This document shows, piece by piece, positions 32,877-45,500 of a stretch of 64,000 bases of DNA (within the stretch, counting starts at the first letter, position 1; each line of letters opens with the position of its first letter). This DNA is from Irpex lacteus (Eukaryota; Basidiomycota; Agaricomycetes; Polyporales; Irpicaceae), in assembly GCA_001986395.2 (NCBI GenBank), contig MQVO02000001.1, forward strand, positions 1,984,001-2,048,000, read 5' to 3'. The notes under the pieces were generated by a model. That model worked only from the letters and a program-made list of their open reading frames with translations, had not been told where the DNA came from and did no database searches. The position numbers were made by a program, and so were the translations under genes.

Positions 32877-34226
32877 ATGTCCAACAGCACGAACGGCACT
32901 GACCCCACTGGGGGCATACCCGCACTGCCCGACTCCCTCAACCTTCCACCTCACTTGTCTGCGCACAAGTACTTCTTCGTCTGTACTCTGACGGTGGCAG
33001 CATGGGACACCCTCGTCCTGTCGCCAAGGTCGTACAGGTTACTCAGGACCAAGGAGTGGCCCTTGCTCAAGATTGCATTCCACTTCTTGCGGGTATTCAT
33101 GCCTGTGGAGTTTACGATCGTAGGAGTTGCATTCTTCGATACAAAGTGGTCTCTAGATGTGAGTACTCTGCTGCATTATCCTCGCCCTCATATGTTTGCC
33201 CACGGTTTGGTCGTGGGTTCCTGTGAACGCAACTACTGGTCAAATCAGCATGTAGACGCTTTACAGGGACATACGACGGAGCGAAGCTCTGTCTGCGAGT
33301 GTTATATTGATAAATCTTTTACAGAGCTGCCACAAGTTCTTCTTATTCGAGCCCATCTGCACGGCCATCCTGTTGGCTGTGTGCTCTCTGGTCCATGTCG
33401 TTCGTATACATGCAATCTATGAGAAATCCCGCGCGATCTTCACCCCTATGGCTTCACTCCTTGGCCTACAAATAGTCCTCACTGCGATATGTTGCGCCTT
33501 CTTCCGCAGTAAGTAACAAACCAGCTTTCCAGTTATCATACCTGACAGAGACGCCGTTCAGCAACCCCTGTCAAAGAAGGTCAAGGCTGCATTGCCTCTC
33601 CCAAACACAATTGGGTAGGCCTCTACTGGGTTGCCCCGACTGTCCTCTACACCGCATCTTTCGCATTGGCTCTGAACCGATCATTCCGTTCTCTTCAAGT
33701 GAAGCAAATCTCATACTGGAAGCTGATGCTTCGTGACGGTCTTAACCTCTACGGCGCCATCTGGATCGTCAACATGGTCAACATGTTGTTCTGGTTCATC
33801 ATCACTCCCACTGGCCCTGAGGACCCCATCCGCACCATTGTCACCAGCATGGCAGCTGTTCTCACTACGTCGATGACCCTCCGCATCATTCTCTCCGTCC
33901 GTGGCTCGCTCGCCAAGGGCGGCTCCTTCGCCGTTTCCTCTGCCCACTCCCACTCGCACCCATCGACCCACGTCATCTCCGCTCAGCGCAGCGCCGGTGG
34001 CCCTGTTCTCAGCCTCCAGCAGCCTTCTCAGGGCCCGTACACCGTCCCTCTTGGTCCAGACGGCAAGGCAAACGACTGGAACGACGACAAGGCCAGCGAT
34101 GCTATCGTCGAGACCAAGGGCGAGGGTGTGTACCCCGTCGATGGTGCCATCTCTCCTGAGCATGAGGAGGTTCCGGGAGTCGTGAAGGTCACGATCGACA
34201 CTGAGGTCGATTATGGCCGCAAGTGA
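32877..34226 (+). CDS. Multi-span membrane protein, DUF6533-like
   Basis: Three exons (32877-33158, 33325-33508, 33562-34226), 376 aa. The N-terminal part (KYFFVCTLTVAAWDTLVLSP, then RTKEWPLLKIAFHFLRVFMP) resembles the first helices of the DUF6533 family, common and often expanded in Agaricomycetes. I count six to seven hydrophobic spans up to about residue 260. Beyond them is a hydrophilic, presumably cytosolic tail with a His/Ser-rich stretch (SSAHSHSHPSTH) and acidic end. Intron 1 is 166 nt, long for this genome. Function of the family is unknown; receptor-like topology is only suggestive. Confidence 0.8.
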
Positions 34227-34913
34227 GATGAGCTATCTCATCGTCCGCGGACTGTTGCAAGCCGCCGTTAGAACTTGGATTTCATCCTCTATTCGTATCT
34301 TATACTGCTCAATCTCAACCCGTCTATGGATCGCGACTCTCGTGCGTCCTTGATACTGATCGTCGAGTTTATTTATACGCTGCTTTCATCTTGTATCGTT
34401 TACCTACTGCTATAACCCCTCTCGCCTAGTCGGAAGCTGGCACACCTTGATCGTTCGATGCTTAGGTTATGGGTGCCTGATTGTCTCTGCCAGTGCCTCC
34501 CAGTTGCCGCCTCATAAACATCTTCATTCTTCTCCTTTTTTTGTTGGGTCCGAATTTTTGTGTTGTGTTAGTATACCTATCTGTACGGAATATGAGATTT
34601 GCTTCGTTACTTTTCCTGTGTTCCTGAGGTGCATGTGCATGGTGCTGTCATGCTGTGCGTTTTTGAGCAAGTACGTGGTGAACATGCTGAGATCATTCGA
34701 CTGCAGCGTCCCAATCTCGGTTGAACATGTGCGGTGCAGATGAGCAAGCTACAATCTGAAAAGGGAGAACGTCATTGGTAAACCGGCGATAAGGGGGATT
34801 CACTACTGAACATTTCGTGCATGACGGTTCAGAGAATGTTACAATATTGTCCTTATGCAAAATCTATACAGTATAGCGGAGAGCACTCGCTACTTGGGGA
34901 GAAGTACATGTCC
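34227..34913. other. Intergenic, convergent
   Basis: Likely 3' untranslated region and spacer. No supported gene; a 98-codon frame at 34447-34743 is Cys-rich by chance composition. Confidence 0.4.
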
Positions 34914-35498
34914 TTAGAACCAGAGAAAGGCTTTCAACAGCAGCGCACTATCGTCATAAACAAGCTCATAATCTCGAGAGCAAAATTCTTCTCTCCGAAG
35001 TTGCTGCTCCCAGCTGGTGGAGAACGTTGGAGTCCCAGTTCGTGGTAGAAGTAAGCTGGGCTCGCCTTCACTGGGAAAGGTGTCGGATAGAGTTGACATA
35101 GACCGTGCATGCGAGGTAGGAGAGGTGGTCTGTGGGACCCGGGATAGATAGACCGGCTCTGTACATCGCCTGTAGCCGTATACTGGCCTGACCACTTCGT
35201 TAGAGAGCCGCTTTCTCTCCAAGAAGTCGACTCGGCTTTGAAGTGAGCGACAAGTCGAGGCCATTTTCGCAATGATGGCGTGGTAGCTGCTCCGTTCCAT
35301 GGCATGCTGGGCCTCCAGTTCTTGCAGGCGAAGGTGTAGGTGAGATGCGGAGACATCTGGGTAGGGAGACAGTGGCGGAGATGGGGAGGTGGATACCGAT
35401 GGAGGGGACTCGGAGGTGTTGGATGATTCTGTGTCTGTGTCTTCGTCGACGTCCCGGGGTGGAGGGTGGTCCATCTCTGAGTCGACCCGCTCGAGCAT
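34914..35498 (-). CDS. Hypothetical coiled-coil protein
   Basis: A 194-aa frame starting at MLERVDSEMDHPPP. It has an acidic Ser/Pro-rich N-terminal part (DTDTESSNTSESPP), then a predicted coiled coil (LRLQELEAQHAMER to LQSRVDFLERKR, about residues 60-105), and a Ser/Thr-rich end with RTGTPTFSTSWEQQ. The frame stays open upstream to 35729, so a longer N-terminus or an upstream exon is possible. No family recognised. Composition and the heptad pattern favour coding over chance. Confidence 0.5.
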   Translation of the reverse strand: MLERVDSEMDHPPPRDVDEDTDTESSNTSESPPSVSTSPSPPLSPYPDVSASHLHLRLQELEAQHAMERSSYHAIIAKMASTCRSLQSRVDFLERKRLSNEVVRPVYGYRRCTEPVYLSRVPQTTSPTSHARSMSTLSDTFPSEGEPSLLLPRTGTPTFSTSWEQQLRREEFCSRDYELVYDDSALLLKAFLWF

Positions 35499-35854
35499 AG
35501 CTGCATAACGCCGCAGATGTATACGAGTTGCTCGAGAAATGATCCGCAAGGCTGCATGGTGGCTGACATTTCGGGTAGTACTGTATATGGTCCCGCTATC
35601 GGGTGTCAGCTTCCACGTACCATATTCGCAGAGTGCATAATGCGATGGATAGGAGACATTGAATAGTATCAAACTTGCAAATAGCTTGGCACAATGTGCA
35701 TACAATACTATAGCCTTAGAGCCGTACATATCATCTGTACAGAGATGGGAGTCAGCGAGATTGAAGCGGAAAACGGACGCAGAGTACCTAAATGGCTCCA
35801 GTCCTCTTTACGATCTCGGCTGACCAGGAGAAGCCCGACAGAACTTAGACGATG

Positions 35855-36846
35855 TTATAGCATGAGAGATGGCGATTCACGAAGTGGAACCAAACTGAAA
35901 TGATAGGTAGGTTAGAGAGGCAAAATGGAATGAAATGGTGCGTATAGCGACATACAACCAATCAAACGGCCCCGGAATGTGCTCATATACGACCAAATTC
36001 CTCACTTTTGGTAGAACACCAGCGCGCATCATGAAGTTGTCGAGACAGTTGTCCAAGTCGTAGCATTTGAGTGTCTTGCGCTTTCCGACTTGTACGGCAG
36101 CACAGAATGAGCTGTCGCGAAGTAGACATGCAAGTGGCCATTCGCTCGCCCCTATCATACGGAGGGATGCAGAAGTGGCAACCACGTCGAGAAAATCTGG
36201 ATGGATTGTGATACCTCCGATAGTACAGAAGATAATCTGTTCCTACAATTGAAAATATAAGCAACGCGCACATGCTTTCTACGGTTATAACTTGAACACT
36301 CACCAGTGCCGTCCACTGCATGGCTGCTCTCCATATCATACTCGTTGTTGCTCTGGTCTTCCTGTTGCCCTCCATTGGTAGACCCGACTCACTGTGAAAG
36401 TAAAGCGTGGTAGGATTGAGTCGTGGCAGCACACGAAAAAGACCGGCATTGGACATCCTCGACATCAAAGCCGTCTGTACCGATAACGTTCGTACATTCC
36501 GCATATGCCTCACAACGTCGTACAACTGAGCCTGATAGCCTCCGTCAATTCGTAGGTGACGAACCATGCCAGCTATGGCCGGGTTACGTATGATGACGCG
36601 TGCGAGCTGTGCGACATGTTGCTCTGTCCCCAGCTCGACCATCTCGTAGAACAAGGGAGTCGCGACGTGCAGCCAACGTTTGCAGACGAGAAGCAGATGG
36701 GACGGCTTCGGCGTTCTCTGTTTAGAGAAAAAGGGACGGAAGCTTTTGAAGGTGTGGTGAAGAGAGAACACTGTGTCGTCGAATTCGTACTTGAGAATTT
36801 CGCGGAGGAGCTCTAGGGGGATCTCGTTGACCGTAGGTGCTGGCAT
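35855..36846 (-). CDS. Divergent F-box-like protein (type C)
   Basis: It starts MPAPTVNEIPLELLREIL with a second half HLLLVCKRWLHVATPLFYEM, an F-box-like layout different from types A and B. Exons: 36846-36304, 36242-35956, 35894-35855; 289 aa. The last intron (GTATGT, CTAAC branch, TTTCAG) is well formed but optional: without it the second exon runs on to a stop at 35877. Unlike types A and B it has introns and no acidic tail. Later blocks (AGMVRHLRIDGGY, NVRTLSVQTAL) match the usual post-F-box helical region. Substrate unknown. Confidence 0.68.
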
Positions 36847-37035
36847 GGTTGAGAGAGGCGGGAATATAAGCGAATGCCGGCATCAACCAGACTTACTTAT
36901 AGTTGTGACATCAATCACGAGATTTGTGACTGTCGTGTTCCGTTCATCGTGAACTGGACCGACTCCAATTGAATATGTCGTAATATTCGGGAAATACAAG
37001 CCTACATCAGCTTACTGTATAATGGCATATATGTA

Positions 37036-38580
37036 TCATACCAAGCCCCATGCCTTCCTCTCTGGAGCATCCGACACAACGCCATCCTCCGCGGCGGTCC
37101 AAACCTCCCTAGCCAGACGACGCTCGTCGGCACTTAGGAAGAGCACGAGCGTGTTGAATCTCGACACCCGCGCGAGATTGATAAGATATTCCTGGATGAG
37201 ACTCTTCGTCTCTGGTGTCGGCGACGCGGTCTGTAGGATGTGTTGGAATGTCTGGATGATGGACACAAGGTTGGAGGCTTCCAGAGACGTCTTGAATAGA
37301 GACGGTAGGGACGCTGGTGGGATTTGTTGCTGGCGCGGTAGTATGTCAGGGAGATATCGTTGTGACAAGTATGCGTATGCTTACCAAGAATTCCCACCTG
37401 GCCTCAGGGGATTTCAACGATTCCCAGTTCCGATTGAAGTTGAACAGCGTCATAGAAGATGCAGCCGTTACCAAAGATGGCATTGGACGGGGTTTTATCG
37501 GCTCAGAGACGGGCTTAGAATCCGTAGGTTTTGTTGTAGGTGGTGTAGAAGTCTGCGGGGCTGATGATGCGCTGGTCTCAGGCTTTGCGGTTGAAGTTGC
37601 TGAAGATGAAGGTTTCGGACGGGTATCAAAGATCGTATGCTGACCGTCCCGCCTGAAGATGCCACCGCCGGGTCGAGACTGTTGAGCTTCTCTCGCTTGT
37701 TTTGCCTCCTTGAAAGTAGCAGGCTTCTTTGCAGCGCTATTGCGGTTTGCAGAAGGTTCCGTTGCTGGCGCTGCTGTAGATGATGAGGGTGGCTCCGATT
37801 TTGGTTCCTCCAGCTTTCGACTTGAAACAGGCTGCAGTAGATCTTCTGAAGCGGGGATAGAGACTATTTTCTTAGAGCTCGATGGAGGCGAAGGGTCTGG
37901 GTCTATAATAGTAATGGGGACGCGCCGCCGCCGAGTGTTACTAGTCGAAGGCGAAGATGAACCGATGTCCAGAGGTGTTTTCTGCAACATGAAAAGTGTC
38001 AGAGGAAGTAAACATGCAAGTGACAGATACGATCATACCTTCTTCATCTTCGCATCACGCTCCAAGATCGCTTGGGCGACTTTCTTTACCTCTTGTTGGG
38101 CAGCATCATTTTTAGGTTCTAGCTGCAGTACACGTTCAAAGTCTACGAGCATCGTTAGCAGACCGCCGACAACTAGCACACTACTTCGCACCTTTCTTGG
38201 CATCTTCAAGCCGACTAAGAGAAGCACGAGCCTGACCTCGTCGGAACCACCCCTTCACATTCTTGCCATCCAATTCGATCACGCGAGTACAATCTCGTTC
38301 AGCATCCTCATTTCTAACAGGGAGACTTGAGGTTCATCGTTCTGCAGACGTGAGATATATGTCACGTACTTGCCTAGTTTCAGGTACGCAGCGGCGCGGT
38401 TGAGGGGGTAGGTTGCGTTCTTTGGATCAGCGAGGATGGCGGCTGTGTAGTGCCCAATTGCTTCTACGAAGTCGCCGGACTTGAATGCCGCGTTTCCCTG
38501 AGGCAAACTACGTTAGATGGTGTATTTAGGATATAATTCCATGTCATGCTGACCTTTTCTTTGGCCTCTTGCCCGCTCAT
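37036..38580 (-). CDS. RPAP3/Spag1-like TPR co-chaperone
   Basis: Six exons: 38580-38554, 38497-38370, 38313-38192, 38142-38039, 37981-37385, 37329-37036; 423 aa, in phase. Three TPR motifs fill residues 5-125 (GNAAFKSGDFVEAIGHYTAA; NRAAAYLKLGK; GWFRRGQARASLSRLEDAKK, then FERVLQLEPKNDAAQQEV), forming an Hsp90/Hsp70 carboxylate clamp. A long disordered Ser/Pro/Thr linker follows. The C-terminal 130 residues (WESLKSPEARWEFL, FKTSLEASNLVSIIQTF) are the RPAP3 C-terminal domain, which in animals docks to the R2TP AAA-ATPase ring. The likely role is assembly of RNA polymerase II, PIKK or snoRNP complexes. Yeast Tah1 is a minimal counterpart lacking this domain. Confidence 0.85.
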
Positions 38581-39101
38581 GGTTATAGTCCGGATCGAAA
38601 GGCGTGCAAGAGAGCTTTCCCACGATATTCTGTGTACTTACACAGACGCCCATAAAGACGATCGCTCTTCTCTAGATCTGCTCTTCCACTTCCAATCTCT
38701 GAAGTGTTCCAGCATCTCCTCGGTTCAACGCTTATACGATATTGTATTTCACTCACTTTGGTTCACTCAATGCGACATAAACCCCAAACTCCCAGATAGC
38801 TTCCTCTGCGACCTCAGATTATCCACCCAGCAGATTCATGGCGGGAACTCGATTGACAAGTCATGGCAGAGGCATTACCCAAGCTACAACACCCGCCATA
38901 GAAACACACTACAGGAAGCACGGAAGTCTAACCCGTCTTTAGGTAATCCCATCGGAAGTTATGGAACCTAGGTAAGAGCCTCTCAAGTGCCGCGGGCCAA
39001 CACGTGTAGACTACTACTTCCTCTGGGCTCTTTAAACTCTTACTTATCTAGAACTCGGACTCGTACGACCACTGTCCCACTCGCAGTGATTGTGGAGTGT
39101 C
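38581..39101. other. Divergent promoter, RPAP3-like and unknown gene
   Basis: About 520 bp between two divergent starts, with a CACGTG core near 39000. No further element is claimed. Confidence 0.4.
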
Positions 39102-40300
39102 ATGCCGTCGACACAGGTCCTGCTCCCGGAGCTACTCTACGAGATCGTCGAGTTCCTCGTCGCCGAATACGTCGACAGCACACTCGCGGGGTATCTCAAG
39201 CACAGCGGGGGTCCACCCTCCGAGTCACAGGATGCGGCTCTGGTGGATGTTGTACAGAACCCTTGTGTGGCCCTTTTACAGACGTCGTATCAGATCCGAC
39301 TGGCTACGCGCGTTGTGCTATCGCGAGCACTCGGGGTGGGCAGGTAAGTTATCTTACTTCAAACTTCCAACGAAAACGCGTTCGTCTAACTTCTTTTATT
39401 GATGCAGGCTTAAACACCCACTCGCGAATTACCTACACACAGCCCGCCGTATCCTCCACGAAGCCCAATCCGACGTCAAAGCCGCCCACAAATCCCTCTC
39501 TCAATCGCCCTGCAGCAACTCAGCGACCATGCACGCATACATACTACTCGCAAACATACAAGACTCCACGGCTACTATACTCTCCCTTCCTATGGTCTAC
39601 TCCATCCAGTACAGCGAAGACACTCAGACGGTGTTCAATTTCGCGAGGCGGACGTATGTGGAGCTTATGTCGGGGGGTTATCAGCCTTCTATATCGGAAC
39701 TGCTGCGCGAGAGGGTGATTTTTAGGCTTGTGGGGTCTGTTATTGAGTTGCTCGCTTGTATGTATGCGCGAATTCTTGGTTTGGTGGTGATGGAGTTGCG
39801 ACTGACGGTAAATTTGTTTGAAGGCTTGCCGCTGAGGCTTAACTTGTGTCTTAGACAGTTCCGAATCATCAAGGACTGTTGCCAATTTACTGGTCAGACT
39901 CTACACGATGCATACGAGGTGTGTACAAACCTGCCTCCGCCGTATCTGCCGCCTGACGTTAATGACTTCATGCCCACTAGAACTCGGTAAGGAACATCGA
40001 ACAGTTAAAAATCGTCATGGAAGGTCTGTACGATTTAGAGCTGATTACTCCGTCTGGGAGGAGTGTCGCCCATATGAGGGTTCTGGTATGTGGCTGGCCA
40101 ATCTACGAAACCATACACCCCATGCTAATTCACGCTTGTTTATAAAGCGGAACGCTTCGCTGGATACCTGCGAGGAGCTATGCGGACTTGTGGTGACGGA
40201 GGATAGATTTGCGGAGAAGCATCAAGAGCTGCAGGATAGTGCCGGCGAGTTGCGCGATATGATCGTGGGTCAGATTGACTCTGTTCGTCTTCGAGGATAG
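39102..40300 (+). CDS. Unknown alpha-helical protein
   Basis: Five exons (39102-39343, 39408-39807, 39859-39918, 39981-40085, 40148-40300), 319 aa. After exon 2 all junctions are phase 0, and the intron ending at 39858 has a textbook CTTAAC branch. It starts MPSTQVLLPELLYEIVEFLV, faintly F-box-like but without the second half. A mainly helical body follows, ending in LKIVMEGLYDLELITPSG and a Glu-rich coiled segment (EDRFAEKHQELQDSAGELRD). I do not recognise a family. The exon model rests on frame and splice signals only. Confidence 0.65.
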
Positions 40301-40463
40301 GCGTGCGAGCGGGATTATGTTACAGTGCATAGAGGGTTAATCTAGACAGGGCGCAGTGTTGACTTCCGGGGGTTTCTATTGGTAGATTTTGGGGGTTTTC
40401 TTTTTCTTTGGGATATTTGTCGTCTAGATGCAAGCCAATATAGCCATATTATGATGGGATCAT

Positions 40464-41826
40464 CTACTGGACATTCAAGCTACGATACACCCGACAATGC
40501 ACTCTGCACAATCCACATCAGTAAACACTACAGCTTAAGGAGATCGGCGATCTGACTTTGCTCACCTTGAGTGCAGAATTTCGCCCTTGCTTTCGGTCAT
40601 CGGGACTTCACTCCATGTGTCGACGTCCCACTTGGACCATCCCCAGCCATCTTTGATCTGCCAAAAACAACCATTATTCTATAAAGCCCTGCGAAGGAAG
40701 AGTTTGGGACCGTGTGACGCACCTCGGGTCGCTTGTGTGGTGCCAAGACGACTAACCACCTACACTTCGTACTAAGAAGAACAGCAGACATGAGCTAAGC
40801 TATTTCTTTTGACGAGATGGTCGAGAGAGAGAGGGAGGGAGACGCACCTGAGCTCCCACAGTAGCGCGAAGAGTTCTGAGGGTGACTCGATCAGGTGCAG
40901 CGCGAACGAACACACCGCCATTTCTATCACTTCATCCGTCTTCGTCTTCTCAAGCTGAGGCGGTATTTGGTCAGAGTCAGATAAAGCTGTCAAGGGTGGA
41001 GGTGGTAGGGAGGAAAGGGCCGTTTGGGGGAGCGAGCCTTCGGCGATGTCTTTGAAGGATAGGGAGGAGCAGTTGTGGAGGCCTGTGCGGGTGTGGAACG
41101 CTGTTGAGGTGTACTAGGACCATACCATATTTTGTTAGGTTTATGGGATGTGACTACGGTTATGTTTGAGAAGAGGAGAGTAGAAGCTTACGGGGTCGGC
41201 GGCGTAGATTGTTGGGCGTGTTAGAGTTGGCGCGAGTGGAGGAGCTACGATTGCGTTGGGACTTGCTCGATGTGCGATGTTCGATGGGTTCTCTGCTGTT
41301 GAATTTGAGGAGTCGTGGAGCGTCCTTCCGGCCTTCCACCACTCCATGAGTGATATTGTGACTTCGCCGCTGTTAAGTTGACTTAGCAGTGGAAGGGTTC
41401 GAAGCGGTGAAATATGCTACCTGCCTGAACGAATGGGCGGTGACAGTATTAAGGGAGGGTTTAAGGTAGATTAAGTGGCGGCTTACCGCAGGCTATGTCA
41501 AACATGGAGAAGCCGTTGTCTCCTATTCTTGTCTGTTCGTGCGACCACCATCTTACCAAATGTCAGCATGATGCATGAGTTTGCAACTTCATCAAGGGGA
41601 GATTCACTGGTTAAGCCACAGAAACATGCTGTTCCTCACCCCAGGGAAGTGAGGATTTCTATACGTTCCACCAACTTTCTTGTAGTACTAGCATACTCTC
41701 TATCAACATTCGATGGAATAGGACCCACGACTGTGTACCCACCTCGTCTACGCCATGCTCTGTATAGTTGTCTCGCATGGAGTGCTTCAGGTTCCCCGAC
41801 GTTCCTTCTCTGTGACTACGTGACAT
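40464..41826 (-). CDS. Class I SAM-dependent methyltransferase, with a 4-nt microexon
   Basis: Nine exons: 41826-41743, 41687-41608, 41551-41487, 41424-41421, 41369-41192, 41113-40848, 40771-40723, 40657-40566, 40503-40464; 285 aa, total 858 nt exactly in frame. The N-terminus has NYTEHGVDEYYKKVGGTYRN and PHFPGV. The SAM-binding motif I, MFDIACGSGEVTISL, is only complete if the 4-nt exon GCAG is included. Later motifs are DEVIEMAVCSFALHLIESPS and RWLVVLAPHKRPEIKDGWGW. The substrate is unknown; the RPEIKDGWGW-type block suggests a specific fungal family I cannot name. It shares a 720-bp divergent promoter with MPS1. Confidence 0.85.
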
Positions 41827-42545
41827 TCTGTTGAGTTCTAATTTATGTATGCTGCTTTTGACAGGCCTGGACGTTGCGAAAGCTGAATAACTTGAGTGTC
41901 CTGTCCTGTCTGAAGTCACGGTCAATGATCGCGGTAAGTCAGTAAGAATGAGATCTACGATTCGATCTCAGTGATGCGCCTTTTGCTATCGCCGGCGAAA
42001 GTCTGCGAAAGTCTATCACCGGCGAGCTCAACGTTGAACGTTGTACGTTGAATATTGAATGTCGGCCGACGTGGGCATTGGGGCAGCTGGTACAACATTT
42101 TCAAGAAAAACCAAAACCACGCAAATACATTGCGCACACGCAAGACGAAAAGTCCTCAGAGCACGGTCACGTGGTACGGTAAAGAACGCGTCTCTAGCGC
42201 TTAAGAGCTCTTTGTTCGTTTCCGCCCCCAGAACACACGCGGGAGACGGCAATGATGCGTAACTTTATGCAAGTAGCAATATCACTCGTGTGAGCTGTGA
42301 ATAGGGGCGTCGGGGCTGTTGTTGACGACGACGAGAGGTCGCTGGACAACGCGCCGGGCAATGATGGGACGGGCGCCACGTGAGAAACAGCAGCGGGCCT
42401 CGTGTTGGTTCGACTTGGACAAAGGCCTGACCTCACTGTCTTCCCCTCCCTCCGCCATCTCCCCGCCCCCGCCCTCGTCGTATTCGACACTCTCGTCAAC
42501 ATTATCACTCTGCTGCCGTCGCCGTCAAAATAATCTTAAGTATAG
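41827..42545. other. Bidirectional promoter, methyltransferase and MPS1
   Basis: Contains two CACGTG cores (near 42169 and 42376), one ACGCGT (42186-42191, the MluI cell-cycle-box core known from yeast G1/S genes), repeated ACGTTGAA-like words around 42030-42060, and a pyrimidine tract with CCCCGCCCCCGCCCTC at 42461-42476. Only the words are seen; binding is not shown. Confidence 0.4.
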
Positions 42546-45500
42546 ATGATCTCAACGATGGCCACACCAAGCACACCGCCGCAATCCAGTGATCCAGCAG
42601 ATCGACCAGGCTCTGCGTCACATTCGCCTGCGCTGTCCGACGACTCTGCCTTCGAGCTGCCCGACTTTCCATACTTTACAAACTCGCAAGGAGAGTTCGT
42701 GCGCATGAAGACTCCGTCGCCGGAACATTCGCCTTCGCCGTCTGCGATTACCAGACGGGCATCACTCTCGCGCTCGGAAAGTGCGCCGACTGTCATGGAC
42801 CCTGCGCCCCCGCCGCCTCCCTCAAACACCACCACCCGACAATTTACAAGGGTGGCTTCGGTTCCGGTATCCTCCATGTCAACGCCGGCGACAACCTCCA
42901 CATACTTTCCTCGCTCGTCGGGTCTCTCGAGTACATCTCGCAAGTTTGGCAGCGGCGCACCGAGACGAGTTGTGCGATTAGAGGACCGGGAGAACGCTGA
43001 GCGGGAGCAGACAAAGGAGAACGGCGATGCTGTGCCATTTGTTTCGACGTCGACTAACGCACGGCCACTCTCTGAGGTCATCCCTGTGCCTCAGCGGACG
43101 ATTGCGGCCAACGGTCGACAGGTACTTCCTGTTCCGAGTCGATACACAAGCCGAATGAAGAAGGTCGAGACGATCGCGGAAGTCAGTGATGGTGCGTGTT
43201 CGCAGATCTAGTTACTGTGCTGTACTGATGAATCTGTAGAGAGAGAACAGTATTCACCACGAGCATCCTTGCTGGCCTCAACGGGTATTCGACCACGGCG
43301 TTCAGCCAGTCTCAGTGACACCGCACCCGAAGATCTGCCTTGGAATATGCGGTCCGCTGCTAACCTTGGTGCCAGGAGAGTAACATTAGAAGAGAAGCTA
43401 AAGCGCGAGCGTGAAATAGCACTTGAAGAGGGTATGAGTCTATCCTGTCACATCTTATATGCGCATCTTATACTCCATTAGGCTATGCTCGTGCTCTCGC
43501 AGAACGTGAACAAGAACAGCGTACGTCTTGTCTGTATATGCATGCATAACACATTCCTCATGAAATGATTTAGTACGCAGAGCTGCCATGGAAGGCCACC
43601 TGTCAGATTCTCGTCAAACCCCTTCTCCCACACGCGTCAATGCGCAGCCCGCTCCCTCAAATTCCCGACCAGTCCACGGCCACCACCACCGCACAGAATC
43701 CGACACCGTCCAATCCTCAGTAACCGCCGGCTCACCTACAGTGATCGAACGACGAAGGTCACCCTCGAACCCCACCACAGACACCTCCAACTCCAGCGGC
43801 GAACACAACAGACCGAACGGTGTCCAATATCAGAACGGCGACCGTCTCGCGGCCAATCCAGCCCAAGGACGAAGACGAAGCCCGACCAACCCTGAACCGC
43901 CGATATCTCACGACTACGGAGTAGCGCAGCCGGAGAATGTATGGGGACCTGAGAATGGGAATGGGTATGGGCAGGAGGCTGAAGACCAACGGCAGGATAT
44001 TATGTACCAGAAGCAGCTCGCGAAGGCTGCTATGCGTCAGCAGCAGCAGCAACAGCAGCAGCAGATGATGCAGCAGGCACCTCCGCCACGGAAGGCGCCG
44101 TCTATGCCGCCTCAACAGAGTGCGTTTGGGCAGGGTAAACAGATGATGGTAGGGTCTTCGCAGCCAACTATATGCTACAACTAAGTCATTGACATGTTGT
44201 TGAATAACAGATAGGAAACAAACCATACACCCGTCTCGACATGATCGGCCGCGGCGGCACCTCCCGCGTATACAAAGTCGTCAGCCCGACCAACGAGATC
44301 CTCGCGCTGAAGCGTGTGCAGCTCGACCCGACGGATCACGAGACGATGAAGGGGTATATGAACGAGATCTCGTTGTTGAAGCGCTTGGATGGGAACGATA
44401 GGATTATTAGGCTTGTTGATAGTGATACGAAGACGTCGGGGAGTAATAAGGGGTTGTTGTTTTTGTTGATGGAGCTTGGGGAGATTGGTGAGTGCATGCA
44501 TGCGACGTCAGGCTTTTGGGAGGGAAGTGGAATTGACGGTGAATTAATAATGAATAGATATGGCGAAGTTGTTGCAGGAGCAGCAAAAGAGACCGATGGA
44601 CTTCGTATGGGTCGCTTATTACTTCAAGCAGGTGATATACCTCTCGCATCTGTTAGGAGTTATCATTACTGACTGATAGCTGTGTGGTTTATAGATGCTG
44701 GAAGCCGTGCATGTTATACATGAAGAGAAGATCATCCATTCGGACTTGAAACCGGCCAACTTTGTGTTGGTCAAGGGACAGCTGAAGTTGATCGACTTTG
44801 GGATTGCGAACGCTATCGCTAATGACACGACGAATATCCATCGGGATCATCAGGTGCGTCTCCTCTCTCCGTCTTTCCATTCATCATATCATCGTCTCCC
44901 TAATTCTAATTTTAACATGAAGGTGGGCACGGTAAACTACATGAGCCCCGAGAGCATCGAGAACCCGGACGGCAGAGGCCCCGAACGCCACTACAAAGTC
45001 GGCCGCGCAAGCGACGTCTGGTCCCTCGGCTGCATCCTCTACCAAATGGTCTACGGGCACCCGCCCTTCCACTACTACAGCGGCATCGTCCAGAAGATGA
45101 AAGCCATTCCCGATCCCAGCGTACCCATACAGTTTCCTGAGACTGTGGACTCGGTGCTGCCTTCTCATTCGTCGGTGGGTGGTGCGGGAGATGGGGACGG
45201 GAAGGTGAAGGTGCCGGTGCCGATTATTGAGACTATGAAGAGGTGTTTGGCGAGGAATGCTAAGGAGAGGGCGACTATTCCGGAGTTGTTGACTGAGAAT
45301 TGGTTGACTATGCGGGAATGTGAGTTCGCCTCGCAACTAGCAAAATTGAGTAAGACTGTGTTACTGATCCATCCTTTGACGGCAGTGCAATCCCCCGCGG
45401 ACTCTTCAGAGAGTGGCGTTCCGTTCCCTCACAAGCTCGGGCCTGGCGACGCCATCGTGAACGAAAACTTGATGTTGCAGGTCATGCAGTACGTGATGAG

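Noticed and set aside
32431..32925. 164-codon - strand frame opposite the DUF6533-like promoter
   Set aside because: Falls on the antisense of a pyrimidine-rich promoter and leader; composition explains its openness.
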